DNA of 28,154 nucleotides from CANHEE01 sp043777755 (GCA_043777755.1 JAYWHK010000119.1:1-28154), one strand, 5' to 3'. Positions 9,677 to 16,902 are shown, numbered from the stretch's first letter. The notes: generated by a model not told the origin, from the letters alone. Translations and numbers: made by a program.

Positions 9677-9861
9677 ATGATGGAACATATTGATTATCAG
9701 AGAGTTGCAGAAGCGATTGAGTATTTGAGTGACAATCTCAGAAAAAGAGTTTTCAAGTGCCAATAATTTTTGATACTTTTGAGCAAAATAAAGACATCGC
9801 TTATCTTCACGCTCGAAACTCTGAAGCAGGCTGTTTTATTTGTAAAATTGAACGAAAATAA
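9677..9861 (+). pseudogene. Remnant of an Ada/AraC-type regulator gene joined to an unknown gene tail
   Basis: From ATG 9677 the sequence encodes MMEHIDYQRVAEAIEYLSDN and nine further residues before TAA at 9764-9766. DYQRVAEAIEYLSDN is the typical first helix of AraC/Ada-like proteins (bifunctional regulator/O6-methylguanine-DNA methyltransferase), which normally run to about 280 residues. Right after it, in another frame, 9757-9859 is open (VPIIFDTFEQNKDIAYLHAR...FICKIERK) and ends in TAA at 9859-9861. This looks like the last 34 residues of a different gene, which I do not recognise. A deletion has probably fused the start of one gene to the end of another. The assignment of the first part rests on a short match. 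Confidence 0.6.
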
Positions 9862-9875
9862 TAAAAAAATATTAT

Positions 9876-10328
9876 ATGGAAAAAATTGTCGTCAGAAAAG
9901 CCGTTAAAGAAGATTGTAGTGGTATTTTTGAATTGTCGAGAGCATTGGCAATACACCATGAAATGGAGCATTTTCTCACTATAAAATACGAAGATTTTGA
10001 AGCGTTTGGCTTTGGCGAAAATCCTGCTTGGTGGGCATATATCCTCGAATACAATGGCGAAATACTTGGTTTTGCTTTGTATTATGTTCGTTTTGCCACT
10101 TGGCGAGGTAGAACGCTTTACCTCGAGGATTTTTTCATTTCAGACAAAGTACGTGGAAAAGGATTTGGAAAAATGCTATTCAACGCCTTGATTGACGAAG
10201 CTAAAAGCCAAAATATGGTGGCTATCAATTGGCAAGTGATGAAATGGAATGATGCCGCTATTGCCTTTTATAAAAATTATGACACTCATTTTGACGAAGA
10301 ACGAGTGTATTGTACTTTGACATTTTGA
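9876..10328 (+). CDS. SSAT-like polyamine/diamine N-acetyltransferase (GNAT)
   Basis: A 150-residue single-domain GNAT enzyme, the normal length. The order of motifs matches the spermidine/spermine N1-acetyltransferase and thialysine acetyltransferase family: IRPAT-like start (VVRKAVKEDC, 5-14), FGENP (46-50), GFALYY (64-69), LYLEDFF (about 81-87), the acetyl-CoA loop RGKGFGK (about 93-99) and the late W-N-x-x-A-x-x-F-Y motif (KWNDAAIAFYKNY). These enzymes transfer acetyl from acetyl-CoA to a primary amine, lowering polyamine charge. A polyamine or related diamine is thus the likely substrate, though the exact one cannot be read from sequence. It lies 14 nt after the Ada remnant and faces the agmatine deiminase-family gene, whose product class also acts on a polyamine precursor. 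Confidence 0.8.
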   Translation: MEKIVVRKAVKEDCSGIFELSRALAIHHEMEHFLTIKYEDFEAFGFGENPAWWAYILEYNGEILGFALYYVRFATWRGRTLYLEDFFISDKVRGKGFGKMLFNALIDEAKSQNMVAINWQVMKWNDAAIAFYKNYDTHFDEERVYCTLTF

Positions 10329-10336
10329 TGAAAAAT

Positions 10337-10417
10337 GAACGATTACAACGAAAGAAACTACACCTATTTAGCCAAATTTTAGCTGAATAGGTGTAGTTCT
10401 TTTCGTTGTAATCGTTC
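10337..10417. terminator. 81-nt near-perfect hairpin between convergent genes
   Basis: The whole interval between the two convergent genes is one imperfect palindrome centred on 10377. Of 40 facing pairs, 36 are Watson-Crick, two are G-T (10354/10400 and 10369/10385) and two mismatch (10355/10399 and 10373/10381). Its right arm runs up to the stop codon of the deiminase gene (10417-10419). It would end transcription from both sides. It is far longer than a usual terminator and lacks a clear T-run. Confidence 0.7.
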
Positions 10418-11544
10418 TACTTCGGCTGTTGTTGCGTCACGCAATGCACCATACCACCATTTTCATAAAGATTTCTGACATCAATACCAATCACTTTTCT
10501 TGTTGGATAAAGGGCTTGGATTTGAGCATTGGCTGCGGCATCGTTCGGGTCATTGTAGTTAGGAACTAAAACGGCAGTGTTGCCAATGTAATAATTAATA
10601 TACGAGCCTTTGTAGCCTAATTTTTTGCCGTTGGTGGTCGTAACGTTATTTTTTGTCAAAGGAATTTTCACGAAAGTATACGCTGCGCCACTTTTATTTT
10701 TGGCAGCAAAAAGTTTCGTAATGTCTGATTGTTTTACTTGCCATTCTAACAAATCACTTTCAGCCATCGTAACAATCGTCGTTGCATTGCCAAATCGTGC
10801 GAAACCGTCAATGTGCATATCCGTAATCTCCAAACCTGCCACGCCATCAAGCCAAATAAAATTCGTTACGCCCAAGTATTTTGTAAAAATTTCTTCTACT
10901 TGAGCTTGTGTTTTACCTGGATTACGATTGTCATTAATAATCGAACTTTTACACGCCATGAACGAACCATGACCGTCAATTTCGACGCTTCCGCCTTCGT
11001 TGATGAGCGTCGAGTTGAGATTTACGACCGTTGTTCCTTGGTCTGCGGCAACTTTGCTTGGAACAGCATCGCAATTCGTAAATTTCGCTTTTTTGCCCCA
11101 ACCATTAAAACCCCAATCTTGGATAACCAATTTTCCTGTTTTATCTCTTGCATAAATTGGTCCATTGTCACGTGTCCAAACGTCATCTGTCGGATATACT
11201 TTGAAATCAACATTTGATAAATTCACACCGTCGGCTTGCAATAAATCCGTAATTCTATCTTTTGCGCCATTGTCGTAAGCCACCAAATGCACCTTTTCGC
11301 CACCAACTAAGGCTTTGGTCATGGCTACCCAAGTAGCATCAAGTGCGTCACGATAATCTGCGCCGTATTGATGTTCGTGAGGCCATTGTAGCCAAGTGCC
11401 TTCGTGCGCTTCGCTTTCTTCGGGCATCGTGTAAAGAATTTCCGTTGGGTTTGGGTTGGGCGTTGGATCGGGTGTTGTACCGCCTTCATCGCAAGACGAA
11501 CACGCTACGACCATTAATAAAGAGAAAAATAAAAATTTTTGCAT
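10417..11544 (-). CDS. Lipoprotein of the agmatine deiminase / peptidylarginine deiminase family
   Basis: A 375-residue protein. It starts with a lipoprotein signal (lipobox VVAC, lipidated Cys15) and a Pro/Asn-rich linker (about 20-35), so it should be membrane-anchored outside the cytoplasm. The rest is a complete guanidine-modifying (PAD_porph/AgDI) fold: MPEESEAHEGTWLQWPH (about 40-56), TRDNGPIY, NEGGS, the HxD motif in DMHIDGFARF, and the C-terminal GGMVHCVTQQQP with catalytic Cys368. Enzymes with the GG-x-x-HC-x-TQQQP end convert agmatine to N-carbamoylputrescine and ammonia. Bacteroidota secreted relatives can act on peptidyl-arginine, so substrate is open; the match to the agmatine type is closer. 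Export is unusual for agmatine deiminase. A paralogue lies at 16903-17967. Confidence 0.85.
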   Translation of the reverse strand: MQKFLFFSLLMVVACSSCDEGGTTPDPTPNPNPTEILYTMPEESEAHEGTWLQWPHEHQYGADYRDALDATWVAMTKALVGGEKVHLVAYDNGAKDRITDLLQADGVNLSNVDFKVYPTDDVWTRDNGPIYARDKTGKLVIQDWGFNGWGKKAKFTNCDAVPSKVAADQGTTVVNLNSTLINEGGSVEIDGHGSFMACKSSIINDNRNPGKTQAQVEEIFTKYLGVTNFIWLDGVAGLEITDMHIDGFARFGNATTIVTMAESDLLEWQVKQSDITKLFAAKNKSGAAYTFVKIPLTKNNVTTTNGKKLGYKGSYINYYIGNTAVLVPNYNDPNDAAANAQIQALYPTRKVIGIDVRNLYENGGMVHCVTQQQPK

Positions 11545-11576
11545 AATAATATTTTTTTAGTTAAATAATTTCGACA

Positions 11577-11584
11577 CAAAGGTA
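11577..11584 (-). promoter_or_regulatory. -7 box of the lipoprotein deiminase gene
   Basis: TACCTTTG on the minus strand, 32 nt before the ATG at 11544. No clear -33 TTG. Confidence 0.45.
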
Positions 11585-11760
11585 AGTATAGTATAATGAA
11601 TAATGAATAATTAAAAATTTTAAATCTCTGTTAATCAATACTTTATGTAACTAAAATGTACTATTTATTTTTTTAGTTTCACATATCAACACTTTAAATA
11701 TAATTTTTTTTCCATGAATGAACGATTTATACGTGATTTTGGCGGCTTCGTTGATTAATT

Positions 11761-11785
11761 CCTTCGGGTTTTAAAAAACCGAAGG
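11761..11785. repeat. Short palindrome CCTTCGG-T/A-CCGAAGG
   Basis: CCTTCGGG-TTTT faces AAAACC-GAAGG around a few A residues: a stem of about 11 bp with one unpaired G. It stands alone in a gene-free stretch and could be a terminator or a small dispersed palindrome. Its GGGTTTTAAA core resembles the palindromes inside the type IIG gene (12340-12361, 13135-13154). Confidence 0.55.
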
Positions 11786-11801
11786 GATTTCAAAAACCAG
11801 A

Positions 11802-11882
11802 TGACAGCCAAGCTCCTATCGTCGCATGACAGCCATCTTGCCCCTATATCGCTGTCACACGACGGTAGGAGTTTGGCTGTGA
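11802..11882. repeat. Long imperfect inverted repeat in the gene-free 11545-12053 interval
   Basis: Arms 11804-11832 and 11852-11880 (29 nt each, 19-nt centre) pair at 25 positions, with two further G-T pairs. The ten bases ATGACAGCCA occur twice in direct orientation (11801-11810 and 11826-11835). The sequence is richer in GC than its surroundings and shows no coding frame. It resembles an intergenic repeat or a non-autonomous mobile element. Apart from this, the small palindrome at 11761 and the two promoter boxes, I see nothing in the interval. Confidence 0.65.
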
Positions 11883-12028
11883 TGGTGTGACAACCTTAAA
11901 TATTGAACTTACGTCTTTTAAACGATAATTCCGTATAATTTTCAACGAGCTAAAGCTCATTTTGTCATTACCACTAAATTTTTACCAAATAAAATTGATA
12001 AAAAACTTACAAGTAATTAATTATATAT

Positions 12029-12036
12029 TATTTTTG
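12029..12036 (+). promoter_or_regulatory. -7 box of the type IIG R-M gene
   Basis: TATTTTTG, 17 nt before the ATG at 12054; no clear -33 element. Confidence 0.4.
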
Positions 12037-12053
12037 CAAAAACATTTTACGTT

Positions 12054-15000
12054 ATGCCTTTATTCCAACAATCCGTACAAAAGAAATTCATCGCTGAACT
12101 TGACAAAGTGAAAGTTGAAAATGCCTATCAGCGTCTGATAGCGCATTTTGGTAATCCAACTATTCAAGCTAATATCAGAAACGCAAAAGAAGAACAATAT
12201 CAAGAAGGTTTTTTAAGAGAATTGTTTGTTGATGTCTTTGGTTATGTGCTAAATCCGCAACCGAATTTCAACCTTATCACAGAGCAAAAAAATGAAAAAG
12301 ATAGCAAAAAAGCGGACGGTGCGATTTTGAAAAATACGTCCAATGGGTTTAAACCCATTGGGATAATAGAATTAAAATCTGTCAAGACAACGGATTTGCA
12401 ATCTATTGAAATTCAAGCATTTAGTTATAAAAATAATCAATCTGACTGTATTTATGTCGTGACTTCAAACTTTCAAAAAATACGTTTTTATATCGAAAAT
12501 GCGATTGATTTTGAAGAATTTGATTTGTTCGATATTAGCAAAGAACGCTTTGCGTTGTTGTATTTGTGCCTTCATGCAGATAGCGTTTTGGCGGACACGC
12601 CTTTGAGAGTGAAGAAACTTTCGGTAGAGAAAGAAGAAAGCATCACGAATACGTTTTACAAAGAATATTCTGACTTTAAAAAAGTGCTTTTTGAGGAAAT
12701 TGTTAAGCACAATAAGCAACACGATAAGTTTTTGCTCTACAAAAAAACGCAAAAACTATTAGACCGTTTTTTGTTTATTTTCTTTGCCGAAGATAAAGGA
12801 CTTTTGCCGCCTAATACGGTGGTGGAAATCACGAACGATTGGGAAAAACTCAAAGATTTAGACGAATATCAGCCGCTTTACAGTCGTTTCAAAAAGTATT
12901 TTGGCTACCTAAATTTTGGTCATGTTGCCAAAAACTATACGATTTTTGCTTACAATGGCGGACTTTTTGCACCCGATGAATTGTTAGACGGTTTGATTAT
13001 TCCAGATAATATGCTCTACAATCGTACTCGTTTTTTAGCGCATTACGATTATGATACAGATATTGATACCAATATTTTAGGTCATATTTTTGAGCATAGC
13101 CTCAATGAAATGGACGAAATCGAGGCAGAATCCAAAGGGTTTAAACCCCTTGAAAAAATAAGCTCAAAACGCAAAAAAGACGGCGTTTTTTATACACCTC
13201 GTTACATCACTAAATACATCGTAGAAAGCACGATTGGAGAACTTTGCCAAAAAGAAAAAATTACATTAGGTCTTGATAATGAAACACTTATAAAGATTGA
13301 CACCAAAAAAGACAAGAAAGTTTATCAAGAAAAAATACAACAATATCGGGATTGGTTGCTACAACTCACGATACTTGACCCTGCCTGTGGTTCGGGTGCT
13401 TTCCTTAATCAAGCCTTAGAGTTTTTGATGGAAGAACACCGTCAGATTGACAGCATGACCGCCATGCTTTTTGGCGATACCATGCTATTCACAGATAATG
13501 TGACGGAAATTTTAGAAAACAACATCTTTGGCGTGGACATCAACGAAGAAAGCGTCGAGATTGCGAGATTGTCCCTTTGGCTGCGTACCGCAAAAGTCGG
13601 TCGAAAACTCAATGACCTCAGCCGTAACATCAAATGTGGTAATTCCCTAATCAGCGATGTGGCAGTGGCAGGAGATTTAGCCTTTGATTGGAAAGCGGCT
13701 TTTCCACAAGTCTTTGAAAAAGGCGGTTTTGATGTCGTTATTGGTAATCCGCCGTATGTTTTTGCAAGAGGAAACATGAATGTTCAAGAAAAAGAGTATT
13801 ACATGAAAGAATATGTATCTACTCAATATCAAATAAATACTTATATGGTATTTATGGAAAAAAGTATATCTTTATTAAAAAACTGTGGTTATTCGGGTTT
13901 GATAGTTCCTAATTCATGGTTAATGATAAGTTCAGCACAAAAATTACGTTCTTTTTTGTTAGAAAATACTTTTATTGATAAAATTGTAAATTTAAGTGGA
14001 AACTCATTTGAAGATGCAAACGTTGAAACTATTATTTTAATAAATGCCAAAAGTAATACTAAAAAAAATAACGCTATTACTATAAAGCAAAATCAAAATC
14101 AAGATTTTATTTTTCTTCATGATAAAAATCAAAACTCTTTTTTAGCAAATGATAATGCTGAATTTAATATTTATACTAATGATATAAGCTTCGATATTAT
14201 TAAAAAAATGATAAATAATAGCGAGGAATTAGATACTGTTGCTTCTGTAAAAGCAGGTTTACAGGCTTATGAAATAGGAAAAGGTAATCCTAAACAAACC
14301 GCAGAAGATGTAAAAAACAGACCTTATGATTTTAAAGAAAAAGTAGATTATAATACATTTCCTTATTTAGAAGGTAAGGATGTAAATAGATATTTTTTAA
14401 ATTGGTCAGGTAATTTTCTTCAATATGGAGAACAATTAGCATCGCCAAGAAATTTTGAAATGTTTAGTTCTTCTAATATCATTATTCGTGAAATTACAGG
14501 TAATTATCCAAAATCAATTATTGCAATGTATTGTGAAGAAACGTATTTATTTAATAGAAGTAATATTGCTGTTTTGCAAAAAGATAAAAATTATAATCTA
14601 AAATATATCACTTGTATTCTTAACAGCCAATTAATGTCATATTATTTTTTAAAAAATACACCTAAATCTGTTAGACAATTATTTCCAAAAATAATATTAG
14701 TTGATTTAAGAAAATTTCCTATTAAAAAATTAAACAATAAAGAACAAGAGCCATATATTAGTTTAACTGAAAAAATGCTATTATATAATGCAGACCTACA
14801 AAAACACACAACCCGTTTTCTAAAACTTCTACAAAGCAGTTTTTCAAATTTAACAGTAAATAAAAAACTCGAAACTTGGTATAACCTAACCTTTGGAGAG
14901 TTCCGCAAAGAATTAGAGAAGCAAAAAATAGCAATCCCAATAAAAGAACTAATGGATTATCAAGAATTATTTGATAACAACAAAGAAACCATACAAGCAC

Positions 15001-15101
15001 TACAAACTAAGATAAACCAAACAGAAAAAACGATAGATAGATTGGTGTATCAATTATACGAATTGACAGCCGAAGAAATACAAATCATTGAAAATCAATA
15101 A
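12054..15101 (+). CDS. Type IIG (Eco57I-like) restriction-modification enzyme
   Basis: A 1015-residue fused nuclease, methylase and specificity protein, typical length for the class. The N-terminal PD-(D/E)XK nuclease shows D88 and E106-L-K108. A helical linker (about 200-370) leads to the N6-adenine methylase domain: KKDGVFYTP (374-382), motif I DPACGSGAF (442-450) and motif IV NPPY (565-568). The C-terminal half holds the target recognition domain, ending in a coiled coil (about 960-1010, KINQTEKTIDRLVYQLYELT) as in relatives. One polypeptide would both methylate and cut at its site. The stretch after NPPY (about 13780-14900) is visibly more AT-rich than the catalytic part, suggesting exchange of the recognition domain. 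Two short in-frame palindromes (12340-12361 and 13135-13154) sit in loops of the protein. All key residues are present, so I expect it to work. Confidence 0.92.
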   Translation: MPLFQQSVQKKFIAELDKVKVENAYQRLIAHFGNPTIQANIRNAKEEQYQEGFLRELFVDVFGYVLNPQPNFNLITEQKNEKDSKKADGAILKNTSNGFKPIGIIELKSVKTTDLQSIEIQAFSYKNNQSDCIYVVTSNFQKIRFYIENAIDFEEFDLFDISKERFALLYLCLHADSVLADTPLRVKKLSVEKEESITNTFYKEYSDFKKVLFEEIVKHNKQHDKFLLYKKTQKLLDRFLFIFFAEDKGLLPPNTVVEITNDWEKLKDLDEYQPLYSRFKKYFGYLNFGHVAKNYTIFAYNGGLFAPDELLDGLIIPDNMLYNRTRFLAHYDYDTDIDTNILGHIFEHSLNEMDEIEAESKGFKPLEKISSKRKKDGVFYTPRYITKYIVESTIGELCQKEKITLGLDNETLIKIDTKKDKKVYQEKIQQYRDWLLQLTILDPACGSGAFLNQALEFLMEEHRQIDSMTAMLFGDTMLFTDNVTEILENNIFGVDINEESVEIARLSLWLRTAKVGRKLNDLSRNIKCGNSLISDVAVAGDLAFDWKAAFPQVFEKGGFDVVIGNPPYVFARGNMNVQEKEYYMKEYVSTQYQINTYMVFMEKSISLLKNCGYSGLIVPNSWLMISSAQKLRSFLLENTFIDKIVNLSGNSFEDANVETIILINAKSNTKKNNAITIKQNQNQDFIFLHDKNQNSFLANDNAEFNIYTNDISFDIIKKMINNSEELDTVASVKAGLQAYEIGKGNPKQTAEDVKNRPYDFKEKVDYNTFPYLEGKDVNRYFLNWSGNFLQYGEQLASPRNFEMFSSSNIIIREITGNYPKSIIAMYCEETYLFNRSNIAVLQKDKNYNLKYITCILNSQLMSYYFLKNTPKSVRQLFPKIILVDLRKFPIKKLNNKEQEPYISLTEKMLLYNADLQKHTTRFLKLLQSSFSNLTVNKKLETWYNLTFGEFRKELEKQKIAIPIKELMDYQELFDNNKETIQALQTKINQTEKTIDRLVYQLYELTAEEIQIIENQ
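12340..12361. repeat. In-frame palindrome within the nuclease domain
   Basis: A perfect 22-bp palindrome with core GGGTTTAAACCC. It is read as SNGFKPIG and lies between catalytic D88 and E106-L-K108. Confidence 0.8.
13135..13154. repeat. Second in-frame palindrome of the same core
   Basis: A 20-bp palindrome with one mismatched pair and the same core GGGTTTAAACCC. It is read as SKGFKPLE, just before the methylase motif KKDGVFYTP. Confidence 0.75.
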
Positions 15102-15115
15102 AATAAAAAATAATA

Positions 15116-15472
15116 ATGGCATACAAAGAAGAAAGTTTAAATCGAATAAGAGAAATTTTATTGGAGAAAAACGTAGCATTTACCGAAAAAAAGATGTTTA
15201 GCGGCGTTTGCATCATGGTAGATGAAAAGATGTGCTGCGGCACTCATATTGACAACAAAACAGGCGACGACCTTTTGCTTTGTCGCATTGGCGAAACCGC
15301 TTACGAAACCGCAATCGAACAGCCTTATTGTATGCCCATGGAATTTACGGGTAGAGCCATGAAGGGCTATATTTTCGTCAGCGAAGAAGGTTTTGAAAGC
15401 AAAAAAGACCTAAGCCATTGGCTACAACTTTGTTTGGAGTTTAACCCATTGGCGAAAAAAAGTAAGAAGTAA
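15116..15472 (+). CDS. TfoX N-terminal domain protein
   Basis: A 118-residue protein consisting of one TfoX/Sxy N-terminal domain: a helix with LNRIREIL (8-15), then KKMFSGVCIMVDEKMCCG (about 25-42), LLCRIG and the closing MKGYIFV. In gammaproteobacteria TfoX/Sxy helps to switch on competence genes. Stand-alone N-terminal-domain proteins like this one are common in Bacteroidota and have no settled role, so the name does not imply competence. It starts 14 nt after the type IIG gene and is probably transcribed with it. Its stop is followed directly by a decayed xisH gene. Confidence 0.8.
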   Translation: MAYKEESLNRIREILLEKNVAFTEKKMFSGVCIMVDEKMCCGTHIDNKTGDDLLLCRIGETAYETAIEQPYCMPMEFTGRAMKGYIFVSEEGFESKKDLSHWLQLCLEFNPLAKKSKK

Positions 15473-15473
15473 T

Positions 15474-15663
15474 TTGGTAAGTAAAGATAGCAATATTGGT
15501 TATGAAATAGATTTAGGAGCGAAAATTGATTTTGGCTATACCAAATTATGCAAACGAAAGGCTTGAAAATTACCCATTTTTACAACATTTACTAAAAAAG
15601 CATCAGGTCAAAATATTTGTTTATGACCCTGAAAAAGAAATCGTTTTATCATGGAAAGAATAA
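15474..15663 (+). pseudogene. Remnant of xisH with internal deletion
   Basis: Frame 15474-15527 reads ...DSNIGYEIDLGAK, matching the DLGAEK region of XisH proteins (compare DLGAEK in the intact copy at 16422-16838). A second frame, 15523-15663, reads KLILAIPNYANERL...YDPEKEIVLSWKE and stop, matching the XisH C-terminus. The N-terminal 20 or so residues and the middle (including the E-x-K active site) are missing, and the two surviving parts are out of frame. Its last 13 nt overlap the start of the XisI gene at 15651, the same 13-nt overlap seen in the intact pair, which confirms that these were once one module. Confidence 0.75.
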
Positions 15664-15992
15664 GCAGCAAATTAAAAAAACATGAAAATGCTATTATTGA
15701 TTTATTAGAAGATTATAAATCAGAAAGAGCTGATATTGAGTTAATTATAGATAAAAAAAATCGTCATTATCAGTTATTGCGTACTGTTTCAGATGAAAAA
15801 AAGCGTTATTTTTCTTCACTTTTAATGCATTTCTCCTTACGAGAAGATGCTACCATTTGTCTTTTTGAAAATAGTACAGAAACAGAAGTAGCAGATGTCT
15901 TGATAGAAAAGGGTGTTCGCAAATCAGATATTTTAGTGGGTTTTTTACCTCAATCTGCAAGGGTTCATGCTGGTTATGCTGTTGTGGTTTAA
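15651..15992 (+). CDS. XisI family protein, partner of a decayed XisH
   Basis: A 113-residue protein. The pattern fits the fdxN element excision controlling factor XisI family: an N-terminal helix ending in LLEDY (about 18-22), a strand region with DKKNRHYQLL (about 34-43, compare the family's RDHYQL), and the C-terminal block EVADVLIEKGVRKSDILVGF...R.HAGYAVV. Its paralogue at 16093-16434 shares this layout (TERLIEKEIAKKEVVLAYF...RAHTEYAVA) but little direct identity. In Anabaena XisH and XisI are needed, with recombinase XisF, for excision of the fdxN element. Here there is no recombinase nearby. The reading frame is intact although its xisH is destroyed, so it may be under weak selection or have been orphaned recently. 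Confidence 0.75.
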   Translation: MERISSKLKKHENAIIDLLEDYKSERADIELIIDKKNRHYQLLRTVSDEKKRYFSSLLMHFSLREDATICLFENSTETEVADVLIEKGVRKSDILVGFLPQSARVHAGYAVVV

Positions 15993-16040
15993 AATCACAA
16001 TAAATCAAAGCCCCATAGTAATTTTTTTAAGAAAAAATCA

Positions 16041-16074
16041 AAACCGCCATATCTAATCTAAAATATGGCGGTTT
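16041..16074. terminator. Hairpin terminator between the two convergent Xis modules
   Basis: A perfect 12-bp stem (16041-16052 with 16063-16074; arm AAACCGCCATAT) has a 10-nt loop. On the minus strand it is followed by a T-rich tail, so it ends the intact xisH-xisI transcript. Confidence 0.8.
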
Positions 16075-16092
16075 GCTAGTGGTATTAATTTG

Positions 16093-16434
16093 TTATGCTA
16101 CCGCATATTCTGTATGCGCCCGATGATATTCTGGAAAATAAGCCAAAACGACTTCTTTTTTAGCAATCTCTTTTTCAATCAATCGCTCTGTAACGCTATA
16201 TTCCATTTTATCCTCTTGTACCCAAATTTTATCTCCAATAATATCCAAATGAAAGAGTAGGTTAAAGACACGTTTGTGACCTTCCCAACCCATAGCTATA
16301 ATTTGAAAATGGTTTTTATTCGTATCTGTAATAGACACAAAATCAATATCTTTATTGCTTGGCTGACGCAATTCCAAAAGGTATTCCTCTATGACAAGGA
16401 GTATTTTTTCTTGAAAAAAAGTTATTCTATCCAT
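16093..16434 (-). CDS. xisI: XisI family protein (intact XisHI module)
   Basis: A 113-residue protein of the XisI family: FQEKILLVIEEYLLELRQPS (residues 6-25), the conserved region KNHFQIIAMGWEGHKRVFNLLFH (about 40-62), IIGDKIWVQEDKMEYSV (about 65-81), and the C-terminal VVLAYFPEYHRAHTEYAVA. The family is small and always tied to XisH. Known biology is limited to excision of the fdxN element in heterocyst cyanobacteria; homologues spread widely in genomes without that element, which suggests another, perhaps toxin-antitoxin or defence-like, role (inference). Its start overlaps the end of xisH by 13 nt, so translation is probably coupled. Confidence 0.88.
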   Translation of the reverse strand: MDRITFFQEKILLVIEEYLLELRQPSNKDIDFVSITDTNKNHFQIIAMGWEGHKRVFNLLFHLDIIGDKIWVQEDKMEYSVTERLIEKEIAKKEVVLAYFPEYHRAHTEYAVA

Positions 16435-16838
16435 TTTATTATTGTTTTTTCTTGTTCGTCGAAAAGAATAAATTTTATAGATACATTTTCGATAATAGCA
16501 TTGATAAAATCGTAAGTTATCAATTTTTCGTAAGCAAAAATTGGCATTGCTAAATATAATATACGGTCAATTTGTTTGTATTTAATTACGATATTGTAGC
16601 CATTATATTGTCCGCTTGCTCTCAAAAAATCATGTATCATTGAAGGATTGATAAAACTCTTGACTTCTACGGCGATTTTCACTAATTCTCTTTCTGCTAC
16701 AATCATTTTTTCTGCGCCTAAATCAGTTGAAATACCTCCTTCGGCACGGCTCAGTAAAGTCAAAGGATCATCAGTGACTACCCAATTATCTTTAATTAAT
16801 GCTTCTTTAACGATATTATGAAAAAGATCTTTTGCCAT
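16422..16838 (-). CDS. xisH: XisH family protein, PD-(D/E)XK nuclease-like
   Basis: A 138-residue protein with the XisH family pattern: short N-terminal helices with MAKDLFHNIVKEAL, then STDLGAEKMIVAERE (about 37-51) and IAVEVKSF (55-62). D39 together with E58-V-K60 forms the D...ExK signature of the restriction-endonuclease fold. SGQYNGY (about 75-81) and LYLAMP follow, and the protein ends in EKTIIKWIE, like the family's conserved tail. Length is normal. It is the first gene of the xisH-xisI operon, with a -7 box 15 nt upstream of its ATG. Whether it cuts nucleic acid has not been settled for the family as far as I know; the residues needed are present here. Confidence 0.88.
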   Translation of the reverse strand: MAKDLFHNIVKEALIKDNWVVTDDPLTLLSRAEGGISTDLGAEKMIVAERELVKIAVEVKSFINPSMIHDFLRASGQYNGYNIVIKYKQIDRILYLAMPIFAYEKLITYDFINAIIENVSIKFILFDEQEKTIIKWIE

Positions 16839-16853
16839 TCCTGATTATTTTCA

Positions 16854-16861
16854 CAAAAATA
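16854..16861 (-). promoter_or_regulatory. -7 box of the xisH-xisI operon
   Basis: TATTTTTG on the minus strand, with a TTG 16 nt further upstream; close to the ATG at 16838. Confidence 0.45.
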
Positions 16862-16902
16862 CAACTTTTTTTTAAATCAACTCATTTTTTTTCAAAAACA
16901 CC

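Noticed and set aside
10813..11217. 134-codon plus-strand frame within the lipoprotein deiminase gene
   Set aside because: Antisense shadow of a conserved gene; no supporting signal.
11802..11882. CRISPR-like array
   Set aside because: Only two copies of a 10-bp word 25 bp apart and an inverted-repeat layout; no regular spacers and no cas genes.
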